DNA of 9,342 nucleotides from Bacteroidota bacterium (GTDB taxonomy: Bacteria > Bacteroidota > Bacteroidia > Bacteroidales > VadinHA17): assembly GCA_030628785.1 (NCBI GenBank), contig DAOVQI010000093.1:1-9342 (forward strand), given 5' to 3'. Below the pieces are notes generated by a model, which was not told the origin of the DNA, ran no database searches, and worked only from the letters and a program-made list of their open reading frames with translations. The position numbers and the translations under genes are program-made. Below are positions 1-7,200 of this stretch, in pieces (position 1 is the first letter of the stretch; every line of letters begins with the position of its first letter).

Positions 1-84
1 CATATCAGATACCAGGTTATATTTCTCTTCTGCCGGATAGGTTTTAGTTACTTCATATACCTTGAGCAATAACTTAAAAGCTTT

Positions 85-158
85 TTACTCGCTCCCACAA
101 GCCTTTCCCACTTGCTGCTCGTGAGATCACCCCGATAGCTATCGGGGTTAAGTTGCTA
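85..158. mobile_element. Roughly 70-bp palindrome-bearing insertion inside the left-edge gene
   Basis: These 74 nucleotides separate the two conserved pieces of the four-helix-bundle gene and encode nothing that fits the family. The segment carries stops in the host frame and shifts the frame downstream. Near its centre is the perfect 18-bp palindrome CCCCGATAGCTATCGGGG (130-147), and the remainder is GC-richer than its surroundings. The exact ends are uncertain: a TA dinucleotide occurs at both junctions and could be a target duplication, but two bases prove nothing. It codes for no protein, so if mobile it depends on a transposase elsewhere. REP-like or MITE-like are the best descriptions. 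Confidence 0.55.
130..147. repeat. Perfect 18-bp palindrome CCCCGATAGCTATCGGGG
   Basis: The two halves are exact reverse complements. As RNA it would form a 7-bp stem (CCCCGAT/ATCGGGG) with an AGCT loop. No T-run follows on either strand, so a classical intrinsic terminator is unlikely, although it lies about 175 bp downstream of the argH stop on the argH strand. Its place inside a broken gene favours an inserted repeat. Confidence 0.75.
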
Positions 159-230
159 AACAGCCATTTCAGTAAAATCTTTATATGCCATCTCTAATGA
201 TACAGGTATAAACTACTTAAACCTATTACC

Positions 231-254
231 TTCCTTAGCCTCAGCCTTAGCCTT
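231..254 (-). repeat. Imperfect hexamer array (AAGGCT-type, four units)
   Basis: On the minus strand the bases read AAGGCT, AAGGCT, GAGGCT, AAGGAA. The array lies about 40 bp upstream of the ATG of the broken four-helix-bundle gene and 67 bp past the argH stop. The rest of the spacer 192-320 shows no gene or convincing terminator hairpin. Confidence 0.5.
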
Positions 255-320
255 GATCACTTTGTTCCAAAATTTGAGAATAACTTTAATTTACCTATTC
301 CTTTTAATTACTTTGCGAAG

Positions 321-1655
321 CTATGTTCTTAACAGATTCTTAATTGCTTCATCTGCCTTTGAAAAATCAAATTCTGAAATAACTTCTTCCATTTTGCTTC
401 GGATCTTATCATTACATAAATTACCTATGCTACCCTCGTGGGTGTGAAGAAGCTTTTTATCAGGCTGATACTTATTTTCAGCGATCTCTTTTGCAACTTC
501 TTTGTATGCTTCCCTGAATGACATACCTGCCTTGACTTTTTTATTTATTTCCTCCACACTAAACATGTATTTATATCTCTTTTCATCCAAAATGTTGTTT
601 TTGATTTTTATATGACTCAACAATAAAATGGTCATTTGTATACAATCCGCCAATGTTGAGAAAGCAGGTAAATAAATTTCCTTCAGTATTTGAAAATCCC
701 GGTGATAACCGGATGGCAGATTTGCTGTAATCAATGCAATATCATTTGGCACGGATTGTATCTTATTGCATTTGGCACGGATTAATTCAAATACATCAGG
801 GTTTTTCTTATGCGGCATGATACTCGATCCGGTCGTGAATTCATCCGGAAAGCTGAAAAAATCGAAATTCTGGCTCGAAAAGAGGCATACATCCATAGCA
901 AGTTTTGACAGGGTAGCCGCGATGGATGACAAAGCAAAGGCAACTACTTTTTCCGTTTTACCTCTTCCCATTTGTGCATAGATGGAATTATAGCTAAGAG
1001 TACCGAATCCTAATAATTGGGTAGTTATATCCCTGCGAATTGGGAATGAGGATCCGTATCCTGCAGCAGAACCCAATGGATTTTGATTAACGATCCGGTA
1101 TGCAGCCGAAAGCAAAATTAAATCATCTGTCAGGCTTTCGGCATAAGCCCCAAACCATAATCCAAAAGAGGATGGCATGGCTACCTGGTAATGGGTATAT
1201 CCCGGCAAAATTACTTCCTTGTATTTTTCACTAAGTTCTATTAAGAGCAGGAATAATTCATTTGCTCTCTCAACTAAGTGTTTTATTTCATTCCGGGAGT
1301 ATAACCTGAGGTCAAGCAGTATTTGATCATTTCTCGACCTGGCGGTATGGATTTTTTTACCCATTTCACCCAATCTGTCCGTTAATATCTTTTCTACTTG
1401 TGAATGAACATCTTCCACTCCCTCTTCAAAAATAAGACCTTTGTTTTCCACTTCTTTGTACAGATTAATCAATTCTTTTACAAGAAGTGTTTCTTCCTGT
1501 TTGGTAAGAAGTTTAACAGCAGTCAGCATCTTTGTATGAGCAATGGATCCGATGATATCAAATGAAACCAGTTCCATGTCCCAGGTTGTATCATTGCCTA
1601 TGGTAAAATTTTCAACCGCTTTATCCAATTGTTGGCCTTTTTCCCATAATTTCAT
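321..1655 (-). CDS. argH: Argininosuccinate lyase ArgH
   Basis: Cytosolic enzyme of the last arginine step, splitting argininosuccinate into arginine and fumarate. It has 444 residues, normal for the fumarase/aspartase superfamily lyases (about 440-470), so it looks complete. Visible landmarks are HTARSRNDQ at residues 103-111 (substrate binding), GYTHYQVAMPSSFG at 152-165 with the conserved histidine H155, and the superfamily signature GSSIMPHKKNPD at 276-287, whose serine-bearing mobile loop supplies a catalytic residue. HEGSIGN at 406-412 is also typical of bacterial ArgH. The ATG at 1655-1653 fits the family's short N-terminus; no strong Shine-Dalgarno precedes it, as usual in Bacteroidetes. 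It follows argG on the same strand after a 306-bp spacer full of repeats, so it may have its own promoter as well as read-through from argR-argG. Confidence 0.96.
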   Translation of the reverse strand: MKLWEKGQQLDKAVENFTIGNDTTWDMELVSFDIIGSIAHTKMLTAVKLLTKQEETLLVKELINLYKEVENKGLIFEEGVEDVHSQVEKILTDRLGEMGKKIHTARSRNDQILLDLRLYSRNEIKHLVERANELFLLLIELSEKYKEVILPGYTHYQVAMPSSFGLWFGAYAESLTDDLILLSAAYRIVNQNPLGSAAGYGSSFPIRRDITTQLLGFGTLSYNSIYAQMGRGKTEKVVAFALSSIAATLSKLAMDVCLFSSQNFDFFSFPDEFTTGSSIMPHKKNPDVFELIRAKCNKIQSVPNDIALITANLPSGYHRDFQILKEIYLPAFSTLADCIQMTILLLSHIKIKNNILDEKRYKYMFSVEEINKKVKAGMSFREAYKEVAKEIAENKYQPDKKLLHTHEGSIGNLCNDKIRSKMEEVISEFDFSKADEAIKNLLRT

Positions 1656-1706
1656 ATGAATATGAATTTATTTGTAACTGTTCAGTTTTTAAGAGTCTTT
1701 TTTTGT

Positions 1707-1741
1707 GTTATAAGTTATAGGTTATAAGTTATAAGATATAA
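1707..1741. repeat. Heptamer tandem array (GTTATAA, five units)
   Basis: Five consecutive 7-mers read GTTATAA, GTTATAG, GTTATAA, GTTATAA, GATATAA on the plus strand, 52 bp upstream of the argH start. The same heptamer, as its reverse complement, forms a shorter array just upstream of argG at 3229-3256. Function is unknown. Confidence 0.7.
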
Positions 1742-1806
1742 GCTGGATTTTCACGAAACATATATTATGCTATTACCCCGTAGATTCTTATTTTTTTTAG
1801 TACCCT

Positions 1807-1911
1807 ATTCGTCTGACCACTAAGATGTTCAAATTTATTATTATATCTCATTATTAGCATAATATTTTAAGTCTAATCATAAAGTTAAACAGTAGTAGTG
1901 GTCTGACGAGT
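1807..1911. repeat. 105-bp inverted repeat between argG and argH
   Basis: The arms 1807-1822 (core CGTCTGACCACTA) and 1896-1911 (core TAGTGGTCTGACG) pair over 16 bases with two mismatches and enclose about 73 bp of AT-rich sequence. No coding capacity is seen inside. Each arm centres on GTCTGAC, itself almost palindromic and similar to half of a TGGTCnGACCA-type GntR-family operator. A small non-autonomous element or two operator sites before argH are both possible. Apart from this repeat, the heptamer array and a possible -7 element (TAAATTTG, minus strand, 1837-1830), I see nothing in the 1656-1961 spacer. Confidence 0.5.
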
Positions 1912-1961
1912 ATCATTCATTAACACAATGATTAAAGATGCAGGTTACAGGTTCCAGTATT

Positions 1962-3212
1962 CTATATGCTATAACCATGATTTTTTTTACGCTTATTTAC
2001 AATGGCATTATGAGCCATCAGTCTGACTGCATTTATTTTAATAAAACCAAGACTGTCTTTTTGGTCGAATCCCCCCTCAATATCCATACTGGAAAGATCC
2101 TGATTATATAAAGAACTTGGCGATTCCCTGCCATTAGTCATTACGTTCCCTTTATAAAGTGTCAGATATACTACCCCATCGATAATTTCCTGACTTTTAT
2201 TAATAGCCGCCATAAGAAAATCCATTTCAGGGCTGAACCAGAAACCATAATACACCAATTCGGAAAATTTTGGTGTTAACATATTCCGCAAACGCATAAC
2301 TTCTCTGTCCATTGCAATGCCTTCTATGTCCTGATGAGCAATATGCAAAATAGTTGCCCCGGGGGTTTCATATATTCCCCGCGATTTTATCCCCACATAC
2401 CGGTTTTCAACCATATCCAGCAATCCTATTCCATTTTCAGATCCCAAACGATTCAAATAAACAAACAACTCCAGCGGAACAGTTTTGATAATGTTTTCTT
2501 TCACATTAACAACTTTAATGGGGATACCATCCTTAAAATGGATCTGAATTTTGCACTCCTTATCCGGTGCATCTTGCGGAATTACAATTTTGGTATACAT
2601 ATCCTTTTCAGGTGCAAATGTAGGATCTTCCAGTATCCCGGCCTCATGACTAATGTGCATTAAGTTATCATCTTCACTGTAAGGTTTCTTCAAAGAAGCT
2701 TTTACCGGTATTCCATACTTATCCGCATAATTTAACATATCCGTTCTGCCTTTGAAATCGTTTAGAAAAGACTGGTCTTTCCATGGAGAGATCACCTTGA
2801 TTTCAGGATTTAATGCATAATAAGCCAGCTCAAAACGAACCTGGTCGTTCCCTTTCCCTGTTGCACCATGAGAGACGTACATTGCATTTTCTTTTTTTGC
2901 AATTTCGATCTGCTTTTTGGCAATAATCGGACGGGCGAGTGCAGTACCCAACAAATACCGGCCCTCATATATTGCATTTGCTTTTATTGCCGGAAAAATA
3001 TAGTCGGTAACAAATTCTTTTTTTATATCTTCAATTAAAACTTTCGAAGCCCCGATTTTTTCCGCTTTTTCCCTGGCTGCCATAAGATCATCATCCTGTC
3101 CAACATCCGCAATGTAGGCTATTACATCATAACCCTGGTCGATTAGCCATTTTAAAATAACAGAAGTATCCAAACCTCCGCTATAAGCCAGAACTACTTT
3201 TTGTTTTTCCAT
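1962..3212 (-). CDS. argG: Argininosuccinate synthase ArgG
   Basis: Cytosolic ATP-dependent ligase that condenses citrulline and aspartate into argininosuccinate, the penultimate arginine step. The 416 residues open with AYSGGLDTS (9-17), the N-type ATP pyrophosphatase loop. YEGRYLLGTALARP (82-95) and GATGKGNDQVRFE (116-128) are the family's substrate-binding stretches, and the whole length aligns mentally with the roughly 400-residue family. The start at 3212 puts the nucleotide-binding strand at the N-terminus as usual; the preceding bases are A/T-rich with no clear ribosome-binding site. The last codons run through eight consecutive A residues into a basic tail (NKRKKNHGYSI) slightly longer than I would expect. 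argG lies 96 bp downstream of argR on the same strand with no obvious promoter of its own in that gap, so co-transcription with argR is likely. Confidence 0.97.
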   Translation of the reverse strand: MEKQKVVLAYSGGLDTSVILKWLIDQGYDVIAYIADVGQDDDLMAAREKAEKIGASKVLIEDIKKEFVTDYIFPAIKANAIYEGRYLLGTALARPIIAKKQIEIAKKENAMYVSHGATGKGNDQVRFELAYYALNPEIKVISPWKDQSFLNDFKGRTDMLNYADKYGIPVKASLKKPYSEDDNLMHISHEAGILEDPTFAPEKDMYTKIVIPQDAPDKECKIQIHFKDGIPIKVVNVKENIIKTVPLELFVYLNRLGSENGIGLLDMVENRYVGIKSRGIYETPGATILHIAHQDIEGIAMDREVMRLRNMLTPKFSELVYYGFWFSPEMDFLMAAINKSQEIIDGVVYLTLYKGNVMTNGRESPSSLYNQDLSSMDIEGGFDQKDSLGFIKINAVRLMAHNAIVNKRKKNHGYSI

Positions 3213-3228
3213 TGTTTTAAAAAATTAC

Positions 3229-3256
3229 TTATAACTTTTAACTTATAACACATAAC
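3229..3256. repeat. Heptamer array (TTATAAC, four units) before argG
   Basis: On the plus strand the units read TTATAAC, TTTTAAC, TTATAAC, ACATAAC. This is the reverse complement of the GTTATAA array upstream of argH. It ends 17 bp before the argG start codon, within the presumed untranslated leader. Confidence 0.65.
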
Positions 3257-3308
3257 ATTCCATATCATTCTGTTCTTTTTCACTCAAAACATTGAATAGT
3301 CCAAAAAT

Positions 3309-3790
3309 TTATCTGATTCGATCCTCCAATTCAGGGAAAATAAGAATAAGGCAGTTTTTTACATCATTTTTTGAAACACCATCATGTGGTATTAATAATA
3401 TGGTGTCGTCTCCTGCAATCGTCCCCTGAATTTCAAATTTCCCCGCCCGGTCAATCAAATAAGCGATACTGCTTGCATAACCCGGATGGGTTCTTATTAA
3501 GGCTAAATTTTGTGCAAAATCCAAAGACAGAAATCCACTTAACGGGAGATTTTTCTGATCACCGGATTGTAAAAATTCATCCTTCTTCCCTGATAATATA
3601 TATATATATATCTGCCTTGATTGTCGGGTATTTTGCTTACCCGGAGAAACTTCAGGTCTCTCGACAAAGTTGCCTGGGTGTAATTATATCCCTTCTTCCT
3701 TAGTCTGCTCATTAATTGTTCCTGGCTGGAAATCTTATAATTATTGATGATTTTTTCAATCGCCAGAAGCCGTTTGGATTTATTTTTCAT
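3309..3790 (-). CDS. argR: Arginine repressor ArgR, reading frame broken at a (TA)7 tract
   Basis: ArgR is a hexameric arginine-sensing transcription factor that represses arginine biosynthesis genes at ARG boxes. From the ATG at 3790 the frame gives the N-terminal winged-helix domain, including SSQEQLMSRLRKKGYNYTQATLSRDL (helix-turn-helix region, residues 21-46; key part TQATLSRDL), but a stop is met after 83 codons. The C-terminal arginine-binding and oligomerisation domain lies intact in another frame: LPLSGFLSLDFAQN, then PGYASS and GTIAGDDT, whose two aspartates bind arginine in the family. The frames part inside the TA run at 3597-3610. Removing one TA unit gives a continuous 159-residue protein with the junction GRYIYILSGKK, a normal ArgR length. 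All other features look selected, so the break is recent, a sequencing error, or switchable. As written, only a truncated DNA-binding domain would be made. Confidence 0.9.
3597..3610. repeat. (TA)7 microsatellite inside argR
   Basis: Seven TA units lie within argR, between the DNA-binding and arginine-binding domains. Six units (or nine) would keep the two domains in one frame; seven do not. On the coding strand the tract encodes repeated TAT and ATA codons. A two-nucleotide shift along it leaves the tRNA-mRNA pairing of TAT codons unchanged, so slippage by polymerase or ribosome is conceivable. Confidence 0.9.
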
Positions 3791-3792
3791 TA

Positions 3793-3827
3793 TGTATATT
3801 TATACATTTAGGATGCAAATATATACA
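3793..3827. promoter_or_regulatory. Tandem ARG boxes (ArgR operator)
   Basis: Two 14-bp palindromes, TGTATATTTATACA (3793-3806) and TGCAAATATATACA (3814-3827), fit the classical ARG-box core TGnAT-N4-ATnCA, the first perfectly symmetrical. Their centres are exactly 21 bp apart, equal to two 18-bp ARG boxes separated by 3 bp as in enterobacterial operators. They sit immediately before argR and overlap its predicted -7 element and start point. Autorepression by ArgR is the natural reading. Confidence 0.72.
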
Positions 3828-3846
3828 CTTATAATTATAAAACAAA
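3816..3846 (-). promoter_or_regulatory. Bacteroidetes-type promoter for argR(-argG)
   Basis: On the minus strand TTTG (3846-3843) is followed after exactly 19 bases by TATATTTG (3823-3816), matching the TTTG-N19-TAnnTTTG form known for the primary sigma factor of Bacteroidetes. Transcription would begin near 3809, giving a leader of about 19 nt before the argR ATG. The -7 element lies inside ARG box 2. Confidence 0.65.
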
Positions 3847-3952
3847 AAAATACTGTTAACTTTTAAGTTTTAAAAGAAAGGATATTAAATGCTACACGTA
3901 AATTTAACTGATAAAATTATAAAAGCTTTTTTCAAGATGCATAAAAATTTTA

Positions 3953-3979
3953 AATCCGTGTCATCCGTGTCATCCGTGT
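3953..3979. repeat. Tandem 9-mer (CATCCGTGT, three units)
   Basis: The units read AATCCGTGT, CATCCGTGT, CATCCGTGT in the argR-carB spacer. The minus strand reads ACACGGATG repeats, a pattern I recall from intergenic DNA of many environmental bacteria. Bases 3850-3950 around it contain no gene I can support. Confidence 0.6.
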
Positions 3980-4017
3980 TCTATTTCTTATTTATATTGC
4001 GGTTTTACTGCTACCAC

Positions 4018-4048
4018 AATGGGATGAGCTTAGCGAAGCAAATCCATT
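4018..4048. repeat. REP-like imperfect hairpin in the argR-carB spacer
   Basis: GGATGAGCTT (4022-4031) and AAGCAAATCC (4036-4045) pair over 8 of 10 positions around the AGCG loop, and the flanking AATGG and CCATT extend the stem with one bulged base. A T-run follows loosely, so a weak bidirectional terminator is possible, but a dispersed repeat is as likely. Confidence 0.4.
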
Positions 4049-4120
4049 TTTGAAAGTTTTTGCAAATTGATACCTGCTTTTACCATAGTAATGCCTTTAG
4101 CAGGCACGCAAGAATGGATA

Positions 4121-4152
4121 TGTATTTTATTGTATACATAAAACTAATTTTG
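4121..4152 (+). promoter_or_regulatory. Possible carB promoter with TGTATACA palindrome
   Basis: TAATTTTG (4145-4152) matches the Bacteroidetes -7 form TAnnTTTG; no good TTTG is found 19-21 bases upstream, so the promoter is incomplete by that model. Between the two positions lies the 8-bp palindrome TGTATACA (4131-4138), built from the same TGTAT/ATACA halves as the argR ARG box but without the 4-bp spacer, and a further TGTAT at 4121-4125. Control of carB by ArgR is a suggestion only. Confidence 0.35.
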
Positions 4153-4153
4153 T

Positions 4154-4172
4154 GAATTAACGCCGTTAATTC
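4154..4172 (+). promoter_or_regulatory. Perfect inverted repeat in the carB leader
   Basis: GAATTAAC-GCC-GTTAATTC is an exact 8-bp inverted repeat around a 3-base centre, followed by GTATTTTT. If transcription starts near 4158 it overlaps the start point or the first bases of the transcript. It could be an operator for a dimeric regulator, or a weak attenuator hairpin with its T-run; the AT-rich stem makes termination less likely. Confidence 0.45.
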
Positions 4173-4222
4173 GTATTTTTGGCCATAATTAGAGCCTGTC
4201 TATAAACTTTAATTCGAGACAA

Positions 4223-7200
4223 ATGAGAGAAGTAATAAAAAAAGTTATCCTCCTTGGTTCCGGAGCTTTAAAAATCGGGGAAGCAGGAGAATTTGACTAT
4301 TCCGGATCACAGGCATTAAAAGCCCTAAAGGAAGAAGGAATAAAAACGGTACTCATAAATCCAAACATAGCAACAATACAGACTTCCGAAAAAATTGCCG
4401 ACAAAATATATTTTTTACCGGTAACACCATATTTTGTCGAACAAGTTATCGCCAAAGAGAGACCAGAAGGAATACTGCTTGCGTTCGGGGGACAAACTGC
4501 TTTAAATTGCGGAATTGAATTATTTAAAAATAAGGTTTTTGAAAAATACAATATAAAAGTTCTTGGAACGCCCATTCAGGCTATAATGGATACAGAGGAC
4601 CGGGAATTCTTTGTAAACAAATTATCAGATATTGAAGTTAAAACACCAAGAAGTATAGCTGTGGGCAATATTGATGACGCTCTTATGGCAGCCGGGAAGC
4701 TTGGATACCCTGTTATTTTAAGAGCTGCCTATACCCTGGGGGGACAGGGAAGTGGATTCTGTATCAACCAGGAAGAATTGATTACATTATCATCAAAAGC
4801 TTTTTCTTATACCAGACAAATTCTGGTAGAAGAATCGCTCAAAGGCTGGAAGGAAGTAGAATATGAGGTAGTACGGGACAAATATGACAATTGTATCACC
4901 GTTTGCAATATGGAGAATTTTGATCCTCTTGGAATCCATACGGGAGAAAGTATTGTTGTTGCCCCTTCACAAACTCTAACCAATACAGAATACCATAAAT
5001 TAAGGGAGCTTTCCATAAAGGTAATACGGCATATTAGGATTATAGGCGAATGCAACATTCAATATGCTTTAGATCCATATTCAGAAGATTACCGGGTAAT
5101 TGAAGTAAATGCCCGTCTTTCACGTTCAAGTGCCCTGGCTTCAAAAGCAACAGGATATCCTTTGGCATTTATTGCCGCCAAATTAGCACTTGGGTTTGGA
5201 TTGCATGAGCTGAAAAATTCAGTTACAAAAACAACAACTGCATGTTTTGAACCAGCCCTGGATTATATTGTTTGCAAGATACCCCGTTGGGACCTGAACA
5301 AATTTACAGGTGTTTCGAATCTTATCGGTAGCAGCATGAAAAGTGTGGGAGAAGTTATGTCAATCGGCAGAACATTTGAAGAGGCCATTCAAAAAGGGTT
5401 GCGAATGATCGGTCAGGGAATGCATGGGTTTGTTGGAAACCGTAACTTAAGCTTTGATGATATTGAAAAAGAACTGGCCGAACCTACAGATATGAGGATC
5501 TTTGTGATAGCCGATGCATTGGAAAAAGATTATTCAATTGATCAAATACACAAGTTAACCAGAATTGATAAATGGTTCCTGTATAAATTAAGAAATATTA
5601 TTAACCTTAAAAACGAAATTTCACAATACAAAAGCCTTGAGGAAGTACCCGACGAAAAATTGCTTGAGGCCAAGATCCAAGGGTTTTCTGACTTTCAATT
5701 GGCCAGGTACATTCTAAAATCAGAAATCTCTGAAATCGAGAAGGATCTGATAAAAGTCAGGGAATTCAGAAAGGCAAGGAAAATCCTTCCTTATGTAAAA
5801 CAAATTGATACTCTGGCAGCAGAATATCCAGCCCAAACAAATTATCTGTACCTGACATACAGCGGTTCCGAGCATGATATCCAGTATGAAAAAGATAAAA
5901 ATTCTGTCATAGTATTGGGTTCCGGAGCATACAGAATTGGCAGCAGCGTGGAATTTGACTGGTGCAGTGTAAATGCACTGGACACGATTAAAGAGGAAGG
6001 ATACCGGTCGGTTATGATCAATTATAATCCTGAAACGGTTAGTACAGATTATGATATCTGCGATCGTTTATACTTTGATGAGCTTTCGTTGGAACGGGTA
6101 TTGGATATTGTTGAACTTGAGGTTCCCAAGGGAGTTATTGTCTCTACCGGAGGCCAAATTCCGAACAACCTGGCTATACGGTTACACAACCTGAATGTCA
6201 ATATCCTTGGTACCTCACCTGTTTCTATCGATAATGCTGAAAACCGGCATAAATTTTCGCTGATGTTGGACAAATTGGGCATTGACCAACCAAGGTGGAA
6301 AGAACTCATCAGTATTGGATCGATTCATGAATTCGTTGACAAAATTGGATTCCCGGTTCTGATCAGGCCTTCCTACGTACTATCTGGTGCGGCAATGAAT
6401 GTTGTATCGAACAAAGATGAACTGGATCATTTTCTGACTTTGGCAAGCAATGTTTCGAAACAATATCCAGTGGTTGTTTCTGAATTCATTGAAAATGCCA
6501 AGGAAATCGAAATTGATGCAGTGGCAAAAAAAGGAGAGATCGTGGCTTATGCCATTTCCGAACATGTGGAATTTGCCGGCGTGCATTCGGGAGATGCAAC
6601 CATGGTTTTTCCTCCACAGAAAATTTATTTCGAAACCGTGAGAAGGATCAAAAGGATTTCGAGGCAAATTTCAAAACAATTAAACATTTCAGGACCGTTT
6701 AACATGCAATTCCTTGCCAAAGATAACGATATCAAGGTGATAGAATGTAACTTAAGGGCCTCCCGCAGTATGCCTTTTGTTTCTAAAGTGCTGAAAACCA
6801 ACTTGATTGAATTGGCTACTAAAGTAATGCTGGGGTTGGAAGTTGAAAAACCCGATAAATATCTTTTTGATCTGGATTATGTTGGCGTTAAAGCTCCTCA
6901 ATTCTCATTTGCGAGATTACAAAAAGCAGATCCAATACTTGGTGTTGATATGTCTTCCACCGGCGAAGTTGGGTGTATTGGCGAAGGTTTTTATGAAGGA
7001 ATTCTTAAATCAATGTTATCGGTTGGTTATACCATTCCGGAGAAGAATATTTTGCTTTCCACCGGACCTTCCCGTTCGAAAGTGGAATTAATTAGCAGTG
7101 CAAGGGCTTTGGTGGATAAAGGCTACAATCTTTATGCCACCGCTGGCACCCGGGAATTCCTGGCAAAAAACGGCATTAAAGCCACTACACTCCACTGGCC

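Larger units (their letters stand above)
1..191 (-). pseudogene. Four-helix-bundle (23S rRNA IVS-type) protein, 5' part, split by an insertion and cut by the window edge
   Basis: Read on the minus strand from the ATG at 191-189, codons 1-11 give MAYKDFTEMAV and are followed at once by TAG (158-156). The reading resumes in another frame at 84 with KAFKLLLKVYEVTKTYP and continues AEEKYNLVSDM to the window edge. Joined, the two pieces match the usual start of the four-helix-bundle protein family (homologues of proteins encoded in 23S rRNA intervening sequences), where MxVW-KAF-L is followed by a helix and a YP-EEKY-L motif. The expected tryptophan and one or two lysines are missing exactly where 74 foreign nucleotides (158-85) sit. 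The family has no settled cellular function when it lies outside rRNA genes. The gene is very probably inactive. Its 3' end lies outside the window, so further damage cannot be judged. Family assignment is from pattern recognition only. Confidence 0.72.

Noticed and set aside
130..147. Intrinsic terminator for argH
   Set aside because: The stem is good but no T-run follows on the argH strand, and the palindrome belongs to an insert inside another gene.
253..447. Plus-strand open frame of 64 codons overlapping the argH 3' end
   Set aside because: Most of it lies antisense to the conserved argH C-terminus and its residues look like random AT-rich translation.
2334..2663. Plus-strand open frame of 109 codons inside argG
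   Set aside because: It is antisense to the strongly conserved ArgG core; length follows from argG codon use.
4034..4140. Minus-strand reading HSCVPAKGITMVKAGINLQKL (about 30 codons) in the argR-carB spacer
   Set aside because: It looks mildly protein-like but has no start, is closed on both sides by stops, overlaps the carB promoter region and matches no family I know.
6380..6667. Minus-strand open frame of 95 codons inside carB, and similar antisense frames at 4297-4575, 4807-5058 and 6049-6309
   Set aside because: All are shadows of CarB; none shows domain features or a plausible promoter.
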